Origin: Saprospiraceae bacterium UBA7687
GTDB lineage: Bacteria > Bacteroidota > Bacteroidia > Chitinophagales > Saprospiraceae
DNA: 10,225 bases
NCBI GenBank assembly: GCA_002482845.1
Contig: DLGT01000080.1
Coordinates: 161-10,385 of the forward strand
Reading direction: 5' to 3'
The position numbers were made by a program, and so were the translations under genes. Shown piece after piece: positions 1 through 6,720 of the stretch (position 1 is the first letter of the stretch; the number at the start of each line of letters is the position of its first letter). Below the pieces are notes generated by a model. It was given only the letters and a program-made list of their open reading frames with translations. It did no database searches and was not told where the DNA came from.

Positions 1-92
1 AATTTTCGATATTTGCCACAACGTACCATAGTGTAAATATCTGTAATTCAATTTTTTACGACTTTATTTAGAATTGTTAAAAAGTAAGTATC

Positions 93-132
93 AGAAATAA
101 AAAAAGCCAGAACTCTGGCTTTTTTTATTTCT
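93..132. terminator. Bidirectional intrinsic terminator after cas2
   Basis: A perfect inverted repeat has 18-bp arms (93-110 and 115-132) around the four bases AACT. The core is GCCAG/CTGGC, flanked by an A-run on one side and a T-run on the other, so each strand has a GC stem followed by a U tract. It lies 7 bases beyond the cas2 stop codon and should end the cas9-cas1-cas2 transcript. Its symmetry means it could equally stop a transcript arriving from the left. The 92 bases to its left hold no gene or repeat that I can recognise. Confidence 0.88.
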
Positions 133-139
133 ATGCTCT

Positions 140-475
140 TCAAAATAGTTCTAACTGTTTAGGCAGATTGCTAGGTGGTTTTGGTTTTTGTCCATAAAAA
201 AACTCTAATCGACCAAATTGTACATCCGTGATTTCAAATACAATTACTTGACCCAAAGGTGGTAGCTTGGTCTTTACCCTTTTTTTGTGTACATCTGCAT
301 TTTCTCTACTGCTGCAGTGTCTTGCGTACATACTGTACTGGATCATTTTAAATCCATCGTCCAATAAAAATTTTCTGAACTTACTGTATTCCTTACGATC
401 TTTTTTGGTTTCGGTAGGTAGGTCAAAGTGTACAAAGAGCCACATAATTTGATATTTGTTGAGTCGGTTTAGCAT
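140..475 (-). CDS. cas2: CRISPR-associated endonuclease Cas2 (type II-C)
   Basis: Cas2 is the small ferredoxin-fold protein that bridges two Cas1 dimers in the spacer-integration complex. The 111-aa product has the family N-terminus with FVHFDLPTET at 14-23, where Asp18 is the conserved acidic residue. It also has DRKEYSKFRKFLLDDGF, the QYSMYARHCSSRENA segment and the C-terminal TDVQFGRLEFFYG segment typical of type II Cas2. Its ATG overlaps the end of cas1 by 7 bases (ATGCTAA), which suggests translational coupling and makes this start likely. An internal Met11, just before WLFVHFDLP, is a possible alternative. It is the last gene of the minus-strand cas operon and is followed by a strong terminator. 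Confidence 0.95.
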   Translation of the reverse strand: MLNRLNKYQIMWLFVHFDLPTETKKDRKEYSKFRKFLLDDGFKMIQYSMYARHCSSRENADVHKKRVKTKLPPLGQVIVFEITDVQFGRLEFFYGQKPKPPSNLPKQLELF

Positions 476-1380
476 AAAAGATCGGGGTATAAGATTTTAC
501 GAGCTGTGCCCTGATAACATTTGACCAGGCTTGCTGTAGTGCGTTGTGCACCAACCATAAGTGGGCTGTCTTTGCCTTGTATGCAAATATCTATTACAGG
601 TATTTTGAGTAAATGTGCTTTGTCTACTATTGTCAGTTCATCGTTGATTTCTGATTTATCTTTCAGATAGTCTAGTATATATTTATCTACAATAGGTCTG
701 TATGGTTCCATGATGTCGTCTGCCAGACAGTAGGAATTATATTTATTGGTATGATGGATGCCAAGTACGGGCAGGCAGCCACTTCCTACAAGGTTTCTTG
801 CAATGACTGCTCTCAGGATAGCATATCCATAATTGAATAAGGCATTAGGTCCGCCTTCATGCCTTCCTCTGGTCACATTATATTTATCTAATATTTGATT
901 CCAATAAATGGCTGCTGCTTGTCCCTCATAGTTTTCAGTATCTCCACTACTGATACGAGGTATCATTTTGTCCAGATGCAAGGTTTTATATCCCAAAATT
1001 CTCAAAAGATTGGCTTGGTTCTGGATTTTAGCGGTGATGGTTTGTTTCCAAAGTTGTTTTTTGAGTGGTTCGCTTGCTTCTATTTGATATTTAAGTTTTT
1101 GGCTGTAGGTATCATTGGCCATAAGTGGTAAGGTCATGGCAAGTGGTAAATGATTAAGACCACACCAAATGATCACCGCATTATTTTCTTGAAGTGATGT
1201 GATCACTGTGTGGGTGAAGGTCACTTGCTGATGATCAGCAACCACAATACCTATGTCTTCTATTGGTATGGCATGCTCATCCTCAATACCTGCTTTGGTA
1301 CTAGGTTTACGTATACAAAGTTGACTATTTTTTACAGATAAGTATGCAGGGTTTCCAAAATATAATGTGCGCTTTATCAT
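469..1380 (-). CDS. cas1: CRISPR-associated endonuclease Cas1 (type II-C)
   Basis: Cas1 is the metal-dependent integrase that inserts new spacers into the CRISPR array together with Cas2. I start it at the ATG at 1380, giving 303 aa (MIKRTLYFGNPAYLS). The longer frame reaches back only to a TTG at 1386 that lies inside the arm of a hairpin. With this start the visible active-site residues are Glu152 in the YEGQAA motif, the His209-His210 pair in GIHHTNKYN, and Asp222/Glu225 in ADDIMEPYRP. The N-terminal beta domain (about 1-90) and the alpha-helical catalytic domain (about 95-300) both appear complete. The gene lies 58 bases after the cas9 stop and overlaps cas2. The spacer between cas9 and cas1 forms a hairpin that ends one base before this ATG and may limit Cas1 translation. 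Confidence 0.95.
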   Translation of the reverse strand: MIKRTLYFGNPAYLSVKNSQLCIRKPSTKAGIEDEHAIPIEDIGIVVADHQQVTFTHTVITSLQENNAVIIWCGLNHLPLAMTLPLMANDTYSQKLKYQIEASEPLKKQLWKQTITAKIQNQANLLRILGYKTLHLDKMIPRISSGDTENYEGQAAAIYWNQILDKYNVTRGRHEGGPNALFNYGYAILRAVIARNLVGSGCLPVLGIHHTNKYNSYCLADDIMEPYRPIVDKYILDYLKDKSEINDELTIVDKAHLLKIPVIDICIQGKDSPLMVGAQRTTASLVKCYQGTARKILYPDLLC

Positions 1381-1381
1381 A

Positions 1382-1419
1382 GGCAAAGTATTTGATATGG
1401 GTATATCAAATACTTTGCC
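1382..1419 (-). promoter_or_regulatory. Perfect 17-bp inverted repeat before cas1 start
   Basis: The arms at 1382-1398 (GGCAAAGTATTTGATAT) and 1403-1419 are exact reverse complements around a 4-base loop. In the cas9-cas1 transcript this forms a 17-bp stem whose 3' foot is one base from the cas1 ATG. No U tract follows on the minus strand, so it is not a classical terminator for cas9. Plausible roles are an RNase III processing site, shielding of the cas1 ribosome-binding region so that Cas1-Cas2 output is lower than Cas9, or protection of the cas9 mRNA 3' end. The structure is seen directly; the role is inferred. Confidence 0.8.
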
Positions 1420-1438
1420 AAATAATTATTAATAAAGA

Positions 1439-4400
1439 CTACTGTTCTCCAATATGAATAATGTCACCTAAATGGTTGAGTCTAACTTTATAAACATGCT
1501 CCAAGTTTGAAACACTTTGTATGACCTTGTAAGTTATTCCTTTAGTGGCATTATTTACTTCCACGCTTGTTTCTAAATGGTGCCTAAACCAAAATCCCGA
1601 TAGTAGGGAGCCAAACTTTTGAACTCTAAATAAATTCGGACTTATCAGTTTTTTATTCTGAGGGTCTAGTAAATCTAATTGATTTGGATCAAATCCCGAT
1701 TTTTCATTTGGAAAAACAAAGTATTCATTTTGTTTAATAGAAAAAAGAAATTGCCAACCAAGACCTTGGTTGAAGGTTTTATCAATTACGGGTTCGCCAG
1801 CATTGACTAATTGTACCGAATCAAAAAGTGATACGACTCTTTCTTGCAGTTTTCCACTTTCATCTCTATATATAGCCACATGGTGGTTATTGCCAGTGCT
1901 TACGAAGTCAACAGGGATGGGTTTGCCATTCTCATCCAGAATTTCATTTCCAAAATGGTCTTTTTTGTAATGGAGGAACTCAGCATTTTTAACACCTGAT
2001 ATGGTTACTCTTTTTATTGCTATTCCTTTACTTTCATTGAGCCAAATGGGATTTTTTTCTAAATCTGAAAATGCTTTTTTTGCATCATTGCCATAAGCTG
2101 CAAAACGCGCTAATAATATCTTTTTTATGCTTTGATCCAGAACTTTTTCGATAGACTTAGCATCTTTAAAGTTATCAGGAGTCACATCTTTACGAATAGA
2201 ATAATCTTCTTCTAGCCATCTTAATTTTACTACTTCAGGCATTATGGTAGACTTATTATCATTTAAATAAATCGGATTTTTAGTAAAACTATTTTTCCCA
2301 CCGAATGCTTTTTTTGGATCGTTGTCATGATCTACTAACCTTTTTAGTAACAAAGATTTGTACAAGGGATTGGTTATTTTTTGGATGGTATCAAAGTCAA
2401 ACTTTGTCCCAATCTTTTCTTCTTTATTTACGTAATACTGATATTTTCCGTACACGGTTTCTTTGTGTAAATGTCCCCTTGGCGTCAGTTCAATTCTGGT
2501 ATTAACTCCGTTTTTAGATTTTATGATATTTTTATTTTTGGTAACGACTTTATTTTTTGCCTTGTGTGATACTAATACATTTTCTAAATGCTCCTTAGCT
2601 ACTTGTCTAAAATGTGGTATAGGAGTTTTAAAGACCCTAATTTTTTGGCCTTGATCATTAATTTTAAGTTCGGTCTCTAAATTTTCTATGCCAATGATAT
2701 TGTTGTGCAACTTGTGTCTCACATCTTTTCTAGCATTGAGATAATTTAAATATTGAATATAGTTATGCTTCGTAAATGCTACTGTAAGTGCATCCATCGC
2801 ATGGTGTCTATGGTCATTTCTTTTAGTCCAATCAATAATTCTTTCTTTAAAACTACCATCCTTCTTTTCTATTTTTTCTGTAAGTCCTAGGGTTTTGAAT
2901 TTATCGAAATTCAATTCTTGCATGATGTTTATCAATCCCCAGTCTTCTCTCAGCCTATCTGTTATATTTCCTGATGTTGAAACTACAGCACGAGATATTT
3001 CCAATAACATGTTTTTTGCCTTTTTAGCTATGTATTGACTATCTCTAAGATCACGCTCTATAAACCCTTCGCCTATGTCTTTTTCTTGTTTTAAGAGTTT
3101 TTGATATTTTGCTTTGGTAATGCCTTCATCTTTACCAAGTTTAAACATTTTTTCAATTCTGTCTGTGTACTCTTCTAGCTGATGATTTCCGAATTTGCTT
3201 TCTATATATTCGTAAGCAGTTTGGTTACCTTTATCCAGATTTACTTGTCTATAAACAACCGTTTTATTAGAAAAACTATCATCAAACATTTTTGACTGAG
3301 GTATGATATGATCAATATCTATTTGTTTACTGAAAAGAATTTCCTTGGGTATATATGTATTTGTGTATAAATCTTTGTAACCATTATTCTTTAGTTCTTC
3401 GTAAAGCTTGTATCTAATAATGTCATTTCGTGATGGATTTTTTATACCGAACTCTGATTGTAAAATCTTAAATATATTCTCATGCACTATTTTTGATGCA
3501 TTTATGTTTGTTGTCATTTCGGCTCTTTCTTTTGCATTCTTCTTTAACTCTCTTGCCAACTCTATACGTATTTCATCGAATTTGAAATATTCGATGATGT
3601 TTCCAAATTCATCTTTAGAACTATATTTTTCTATTAGACAATTCACAAGATTTACCATTTGGTTAAGTATTTTTTCTACTACAGGATTACGCAGACTATT
3701 TTTTTTCAATATCTCAAGTGTATTCTTAAGAGGTCTATTATCAATTTCTTCTTTTGTTAAAGATGAAGCAGAATGACGATATCCTGCTAATTCACAGGCA
3801 GTGCTATAATTGTTATCTTTGATATACGTAAATATTTTTTTGATTGCTTTAGCACTTAGATTTCCATAATCATTACTAAATGATATATTTGCTAAAATCC
3901 TTGCATGTTCTCTTTTAAAACCAAATTTTTTTGCAAGTAACTCATATAGTTTTTCATTTCCACTTGGGGAGTCGTCTCCTTCGTATGAATAAAGTAAGTG
4001 CCACAATTGATAGGCAGCTTGTTGTTCAAAATGCGATCCATTAAGCCCAGCATCAAACTCCAAGATTTCAGTATTGATTTTTAGTGTTTCAAATATTAGT
4101 TTGACTTGGTTTTTAATTATAGAAGCTGGAAGATCCAAGTCATCCAAATCTACTTCATCTTTGTTTAATTTTACCCCAAGTAAATCTTTTACGTCATATC
4201 CTTCATATTCAAGAATATCCAAGAAAGCATTATAAAGGATTTTATTTGTATTATTACCTTCTATTTGAGTATAGTTTAGTTCCCATTCCGCAGGCTTATG
4301 CTCTAATATTTCTATTATTTTATTTGCCGAAAGATTTCCTTTAAGATTGAGTTCTTCAAATAATCTTTGTTTTGTTTCTAAATCAAAGATAAAAGTTTCA

Positions 4401-5725
4401 TTATTATCGTCAAAAAGAGATGTTTGATTTTTTTTGGTAATTATTTTATTTCCTTTTTTCTTTACTTCAACATTATTTAATATTTGCCAAATTTTGAACT
4501 CTTGAAACAATGGTGATGATTTTGGAATAACTCTTTGTCCTATTGTTTGAGTTTTGCCATTAATGATTTTATTATAACTTTCAAACTCACATAAACTTAT
4601 TAATCCTTTTTGAGACTTTAGTTTTCTCTGATAAAAAATGACAATATCTCTAATCTCAGTTTTAAGTTGTGGAGTGAGTTCTGCATGATGCTTTGATTGT
4701 TCTGCCCAAATAGATTCAAATTCATCTAAATAATCTTGCCGATAAAAAACTTGACTTTTAAGCCGAGTATGTGGATTCTCTAATAACTGATTATACAAAT
4801 TTTGGCCTACAGTTTCTTTCTTGAAGAATAATGCCTTGCTTCGATCCGAGATCGCGCCCAAATATCCACTAGAATTATTTAAGTTATTGTTTATTTCAGT
4901 TATCACATACGCAACTTCTTCCACTTCAAGTTTAATGGATAGTGCATCATTTCGCCATTTATATGCTTGGAACTTTTTACCATCTCGTGATTTTGACTTG
5001 TTTTCTGCTGTATTGAATTTATATTTTGCCCAGAATGCTGTTGCTGTTGCTCGCTGGCCTTTTCCTTGAAGTTCTTTGTAAAACTCGTCAGTAAAAATAT
5101 CTGGATAAAATTGTTTTTGAAAATGCCAAATCTTATCAAACTCCATTTGCAAATCTGACCGATAAAAATCAGGAATATGTTTTTTGCCACCCATAAGAAG
5201 TTGCAATACTAGCTGACCTGGTGTTAGGTTGTCTTCATACAATCTTATAGCAATTGCCATACCATCAATGGCTTGACCTTCATCTTCGTTTTTTGCTTTA
5301 CGACTACTTTTATATCCTCTCTTCTTATTAATAGCTAGTAAAACTCTGGCTAGTTCTATTTTCTCTATTTTCTCCTTTGCAGCTATTGACCTCAATTGCC
5401 AGGTTTCGAAAGTTGTATTTTTGCCATCTTCGGCTAGAACTGTTTCTTTTGATATTATTTTAGCCTTTGTAAGTACTTCAATAAGATGTTTTCTTCGTAA
5501 TTGAAATCGATCTAAATTTCTTCTTGCACCACGTTTTAAAGTTCTATCGGCATTGATAGTAATTGGCTTACCTTTTTCAAAGTTAGTTTGTTCATCAGTG
5601 GTTAATGGATTTACCCTTGCACCAATTTGGATGATTTCTGAATGCTCTGGATTTTGACTTTCTACAACATAAGCCCACCCAATAGATGTAGTCCCCAAAT
5701 CCAAACCTAAAATTTTTTTACTCAT
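1439..5725 (-). CDS. cas9: RNA-guided DNA endonuclease Cas9 (type II-C)
   Basis: This is the effector nuclease, guided by crRNA:tracrRNA to cut double-stranded DNA. I choose the ATG at 5725 (MSKKILGLDLGTTSIGW), giving 1428 aa. A longer reading to 5806 would add 27 residues encoded by the antisense of the tracrRNA, so I reject it. Visible elements in order are RuvC-I with Asp9, the arginine-rich bridge helix (about 61-85, RTLKRGARRNLDRFQLRRKH), a helical REC lobe (about 90-700), and RuvC-II with Glu722 in IELARE. These are followed by HNH with Asp805-His806 in DIDHIIPQS and Asn829 before DKGNQT, RuvC-III with His975 and Asp978 in HHAMDAL, and a C-terminal WED/PAM-interacting region (about 1085-1428). 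All catalytic residues are present, so it should be active on both strands. It is longer than the ~1000-1100 aa of the well-studied small II-C enzymes, as in many Bacteroidota Cas9s. The C-terminal part contains a duplicated KKAF...NPI(Y/W)LN motif. Lack of csn2 and cas4 nearby supports II-C. Confidence 0.97.
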   Translation of the reverse strand: MSKKILGLDLGTTSIGWAYVVESQNPEHSEIIQIGARVNPLTTDEQTNFEKGKPITINADRTLKRGARRNLDRFQLRRKHLIEVLTKAKIISKETVLAEDGKNTTFETWQLRSIAAKEKIEKIELARVLLAINKKRGYKSSRKAKNEDEGQAIDGMAIAIRLYEDNLTPGQLVLQLLMGGKKHIPDFYRSDLQMEFDKIWHFQKQFYPDIFTDEFYKELQGKGQRATATAFWAKYKFNTAENKSKSRDGKKFQAYKWRNDALSIKLEVEEVAYVITEINNNLNNSSGYLGAISDRSKALFFKKETVGQNLYNQLLENPHTRLKSQVFYRQDYLDEFESIWAEQSKHHAELTPQLKTEIRDIVIFYQRKLKSQKGLISLCEFESYNKIINGKTQTIGQRVIPKSSPLFQEFKIWQILNNVEVKKKGNKIITKKNQTSLFDDNNETFIFDLETKQRLFEELNLKGNLSANKIIEILEHKPAEWELNYTQIEGNNTNKILYNAFLDILEYEGYDVKDLLGVKLNKDEVDLDDLDLPASIIKNQVKLIFETLKINTEILEFDAGLNGSHFEQQAAYQLWHLLYSYEGDDSPSGNEKLYELLAKKFGFKREHARILANISFSNDYGNLSAKAIKKIFTYIKDNNYSTACELAGYRHSASSLTKEEIDNRPLKNTLEILKKNSLRNPVVEKILNQMVNLVNCLIEKYSSKDEFGNIIEYFKFDEIRIELARELKKNAKERAEMTTNINASKIVHENIFKILQSEFGIKNPSRNDIIRYKLYEELKNNGYKDLYTNTYIPKEILFSKQIDIDHIIPQSKMFDDSFSNKTVVYRQVNLDKGNQTAYEYIESKFGNHQLEEYTDRIEKMFKLGKDEGITKAKYQKLLKQEKDIGEGFIERDLRDSQYIAKKAKNMLLEISRAVVSTSGNITDRLREDWGLINIMQELNFDKFKTLGLTEKIEKKDGSFKERIIDWTKRNDHRHHAMDALTVAFTKHNYIQYLNYLNARKDVRHKLHNNIIGIENLETELKINDQGQKIRVFKTPIPHFRQVAKEHLENVLVSHKAKNKVVTKNKNIIKSKNGVNTRIELTPRGHLHKETVYGKYQYYVNKEEKIGTKFDFDTIQKITNPLYKSLLLKRLVDHDNDPKKAFGGKNSFTKNPIYLNDNKSTIMPEVVKLRWLEEDYSIRKDVTPDNFKDAKSIEKVLDQSIKKILLARFAAYGNDAKKAFSDLEKNPIWLNESKGIAIKRVTISGVKNAEFLHYKKDHFGNEILDENGKPIPVDFVSTGNNHHVAIYRDESGKLQERVVSLFDSVQLVNAGEPVIDKTFNQGLGWQFLFSIKQNEYFVFPNEKSGFDPNQLDLLDPQNKKLISPNLFRVQKFGSLLSGFWFRHHLETSVEVNNATKGITYKVIQSVSNLEHVYKVRLNHLGDIIHIGEQ

Positions 5726-5758
5726 TGTTTTTTTATTTAAAGTTTTATAATATCTTTG
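5725..5758 (+). promoter_or_regulatory. Predicted promoter of the tracrRNA
   Basis: A perfect match to the Bacteroidota -7 element TAnnTTTG (TATCTTTG) lies at 5751-5758. A possible -33 TTG lies at 5725-5727, a spacing of 23 bases that is at the long end of the usual range. Transcription would begin near 5763-5765, right at the anti-repeat. The -33 triplet overlaps the cas9 start codon on the other strand, so the tracrRNA promoter is embedded in the cas9 leader. The -7 box is clear; the -33 box is weak. Confidence 0.7.
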
Positions 5759-5762
5759 TGTC

Positions 5763-5832
5763 AACAAAAGCAATTCACAATAAGGATTATTCCGTTGTGA
5801 AAACATTTAAAGCGGGGCAACTCGCTTTTTTT
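5763..5832 (+). ncRNA. tracrRNA of the type II-C system
   Basis: This roughly 70-nt RNA is divergent from cas9. In order it has an anti-repeat (5765-5780, CAAAAGCAATTCACAA), then TAAGG entering a nexus hairpin with stem GGA/UCC and loop UUAU at 5784-5793, then CGTTGTGAAAAC, then an intrinsic terminator. The anti-repeat is followed at once by AAGG...CCGTT, the arrangement also seen in the nexus of characterised Cas9 tracrRNAs. The reverse complement of the anti-repeat, with one extra G:U pair, predicts a CRISPR repeat starting GTTGTGAATTGCTTTTG. From memory this resembles the 5' ends of repeats in Bacteroidota II-C arrays. tracrRNA recruits RNase III to mature crRNA and anchors Cas9. The 5' end is inferred from the promoter. 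The assignment rests on position, structure and promoter, because the array itself is not in the window. Confidence 0.87.
5809..5832 (+). terminator. Intrinsic terminator of the tracrRNA
   Basis: The stem AAAGCGGG pairs with CTCGCTTT (one G:U pair) around a GCAA tetraloop at 5817-5820, and a run of seven Ts spans 5826-5832. GCAA is a stable GNRA loop. The hairpin probably also serves as the 3' stem-loop held by Cas9. Confidence 0.88.
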
Positions 5833-5833
5833 A

Positions 5834-6258
5834 TTTAAACTAGTACCATTTCTCAAAATAAAGCTTTGGATCAATGAAATACATTTTCTTCTCCATTTTG
5901 CTTGAGTCAGGCTTTCCATATTTTTATATTTTTTTATACCTTGCTCCTAATTATTTCCAATACTGCCGTTTTGGAATTATTTTGATTATCTTGGTTTGAA
6001 TCTAAATTTCCAACTTTTATATCAGATTTAAACTTATTTATTTTCATTTTTTGGACTTTAAATTTTTCTGCTAATTGAACTTTAATTAGTCTTTTATAAC
6101 TTTAGTCCCAAAGATAATAAGACTCAGTTATTAATTTTAAAAAAGGCTTTATTTTTTATTGGTTTCTAAGCATTATTTTAAACAACCTGCCTATAATCTA
6201 TCCCAAATCATACAACACTTTCAAAAAATTCTGTAATGCTTTCCCAATCAAAGCTACC
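5834..6258. other. AT-rich intergenic region, nothing recognised
   Basis: About 425 bases lie between the tracrRNA terminator and the next promoter. The stretch is very AT-rich with frequent stops in all frames. I see no convincing open frame, tRNA, hairpin with a GC core, direct repeat or CRISPR-repeat-like sequence. It may contain the cas9 promoter, since a cas9 transcript must start somewhere upstream of 5725, but I find no clean TAnnTTTG on the minus strand. Confidence 0.6.
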
Positions 6259-6266
6259 TACCTTTG
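6259..6266 (+). promoter_or_regulatory. Candidate -7 promoter box of the DUF6496 operon
   Basis: TACCTTTG matches TAnnTTTG exactly and lies 35 bases before the ATG at 6302, a good distance for a short leader. No clear -33 TTG is visible at the expected spacing, so the call rests on the -7 box and its position before a three-gene operon. Confidence 0.5.
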
Positions 6267-6301
6267 TCTAGTAGGGCATTAAGATTCCTACACAAGTTCA
6301 T

Positions 6302-6472
6302 ATGGAGAAGAAAAAAGAAAGTAAGACCCAAAAAAAGGTTGCAGAGGTCATGCACGAATTTAAAGAAGGCGAGCTACATATTGGCAAATCAGATAAGATC
6401 GTCACCGATCCAAAACAAGCGATTGCCATTGCACTTAGTGAGGCTGAAAAACTTCCAAAATCTAAAAAATAA
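6302..6472 (+). CDS. DUF6496 domain small protein
   Basis: This 56-aa protein begins MEKKKESKTQKKVAEVMHEF and continues KEGELHIGKSDKIVTDPKQAIAIALSEAEK before a lysine-rich tail. The pattern of a lysine-rich N-terminus, then KV..VMHEFK.G.L, then ..QAIAIALSEA, is how I recognise DUF6496, a family of short bacterial proteins of unknown function. It is highly charged, with no signal peptide or membrane segment, so it is probably cytoplasmic; the basic ends would suit nucleic acid binding, but that is a guess. It is the first gene of a tight operon, with 6 bases to the next start, and a TACCTTTG promoter box precedes it. Confidence 0.8.
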   Translation: MEKKKESKTQKKVAEVMHEFKEGELHIGKSDKIVTDPKQAIAIALSEAEKLPKSKK

Positions 6473-6478
6473 ATCATT

Positions 6479-6718
6479 ATGTGGAAAGAAGAAAATAATC
6501 AATTGAGACGTAGCTTTGAGTTTAAGAACTTTGTAGAAGCTTTTACTTTTATGACTGGTGTTGCTTTTGCGGCTGAAAAAATGGGACATCATCCATCTTG
6601 GACCAATGTGTACAACAAAGTGGATATACAGTTATTTACACATGAGGCCAAAGATAGTGTGACGGACAAGGAAGTAAAACTTTCTAAGGAAATAGACAGT
6701 ATTTACAAAAAAGGATAA
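6479..6718 (+). CDS. 4a-hydroxytetrahydrobiopterin (pterin-4a-carbinolamine) dehydratase
   Basis: The 79-aa protein belongs to the PCD/DCoH family (PhhB-like), which dehydrates 4a-hydroxytetrahydropterin during cofactor recycling after aromatic amino acid hydroxylation. Diagnostic features are FEFKNFVEAFTFMTGVAFAAEK (about 13-34, the first helix) and GHHPSWTNVYNKVDIQLFTHE (36-56). His37, His38 and His55 match the active-site histidines of the family. It is shorter than the common 95-115 aa because it begins directly at the conserved W/F segment; I recall similar short forms in Bacteroidota. The start at 6479 is the only ATG that fits after the preceding stop. It sits 6 bases after the DUF6496 gene and 2 bases before the flavoprotein gene. 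No aromatic amino acid hydroxylase is in the window, so its physiological substrate is open. Confidence 0.92.
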   Translation: MWKEENNQLRRSFEFKNFVEAFTFMTGVAFAAEKMGHHPSWTNVYNKVDIQLFTHEAKDSVTDKEVKLSKEIDSIYKKG

Positions 6719-6720
6719 AA

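Noticed and set aside
1..60. CCACAAC near 16-22 as the edge of a CRISPR repeat
   Set aside because: Only six bases (GTTGTG on the minus strand) agree with the predicted repeat; the adjoining bases do not.
1381..1386. TTG start of cas1 two codons upstream
   Set aside because: It is a rare start codon lying inside the arm of the inverted repeat; the ATG at 1380 gives the usual Cas1 N-terminus.
4903..5190. 95-aa minus-strand frame overlapping cas9
   Set aside because: It is out of frame inside the intact cas9 coding region, with low-complexity Q/S/H content and no family resemblance.
5726..5806. A 27-residue N-terminal extension of Cas9 (start at 5806)
   Set aside because: It is the antisense of the tracrRNA, and RuvC-I begins properly at MSKKILGLDLG from the ATG at 5725.
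6264..6506. 80-aa plus-strand frame before the pterin dehydratase
   Set aside because: It overlaps, in another frame, the DUF6496 gene at 6302-6472, which has clear family motifs and a good operon position.
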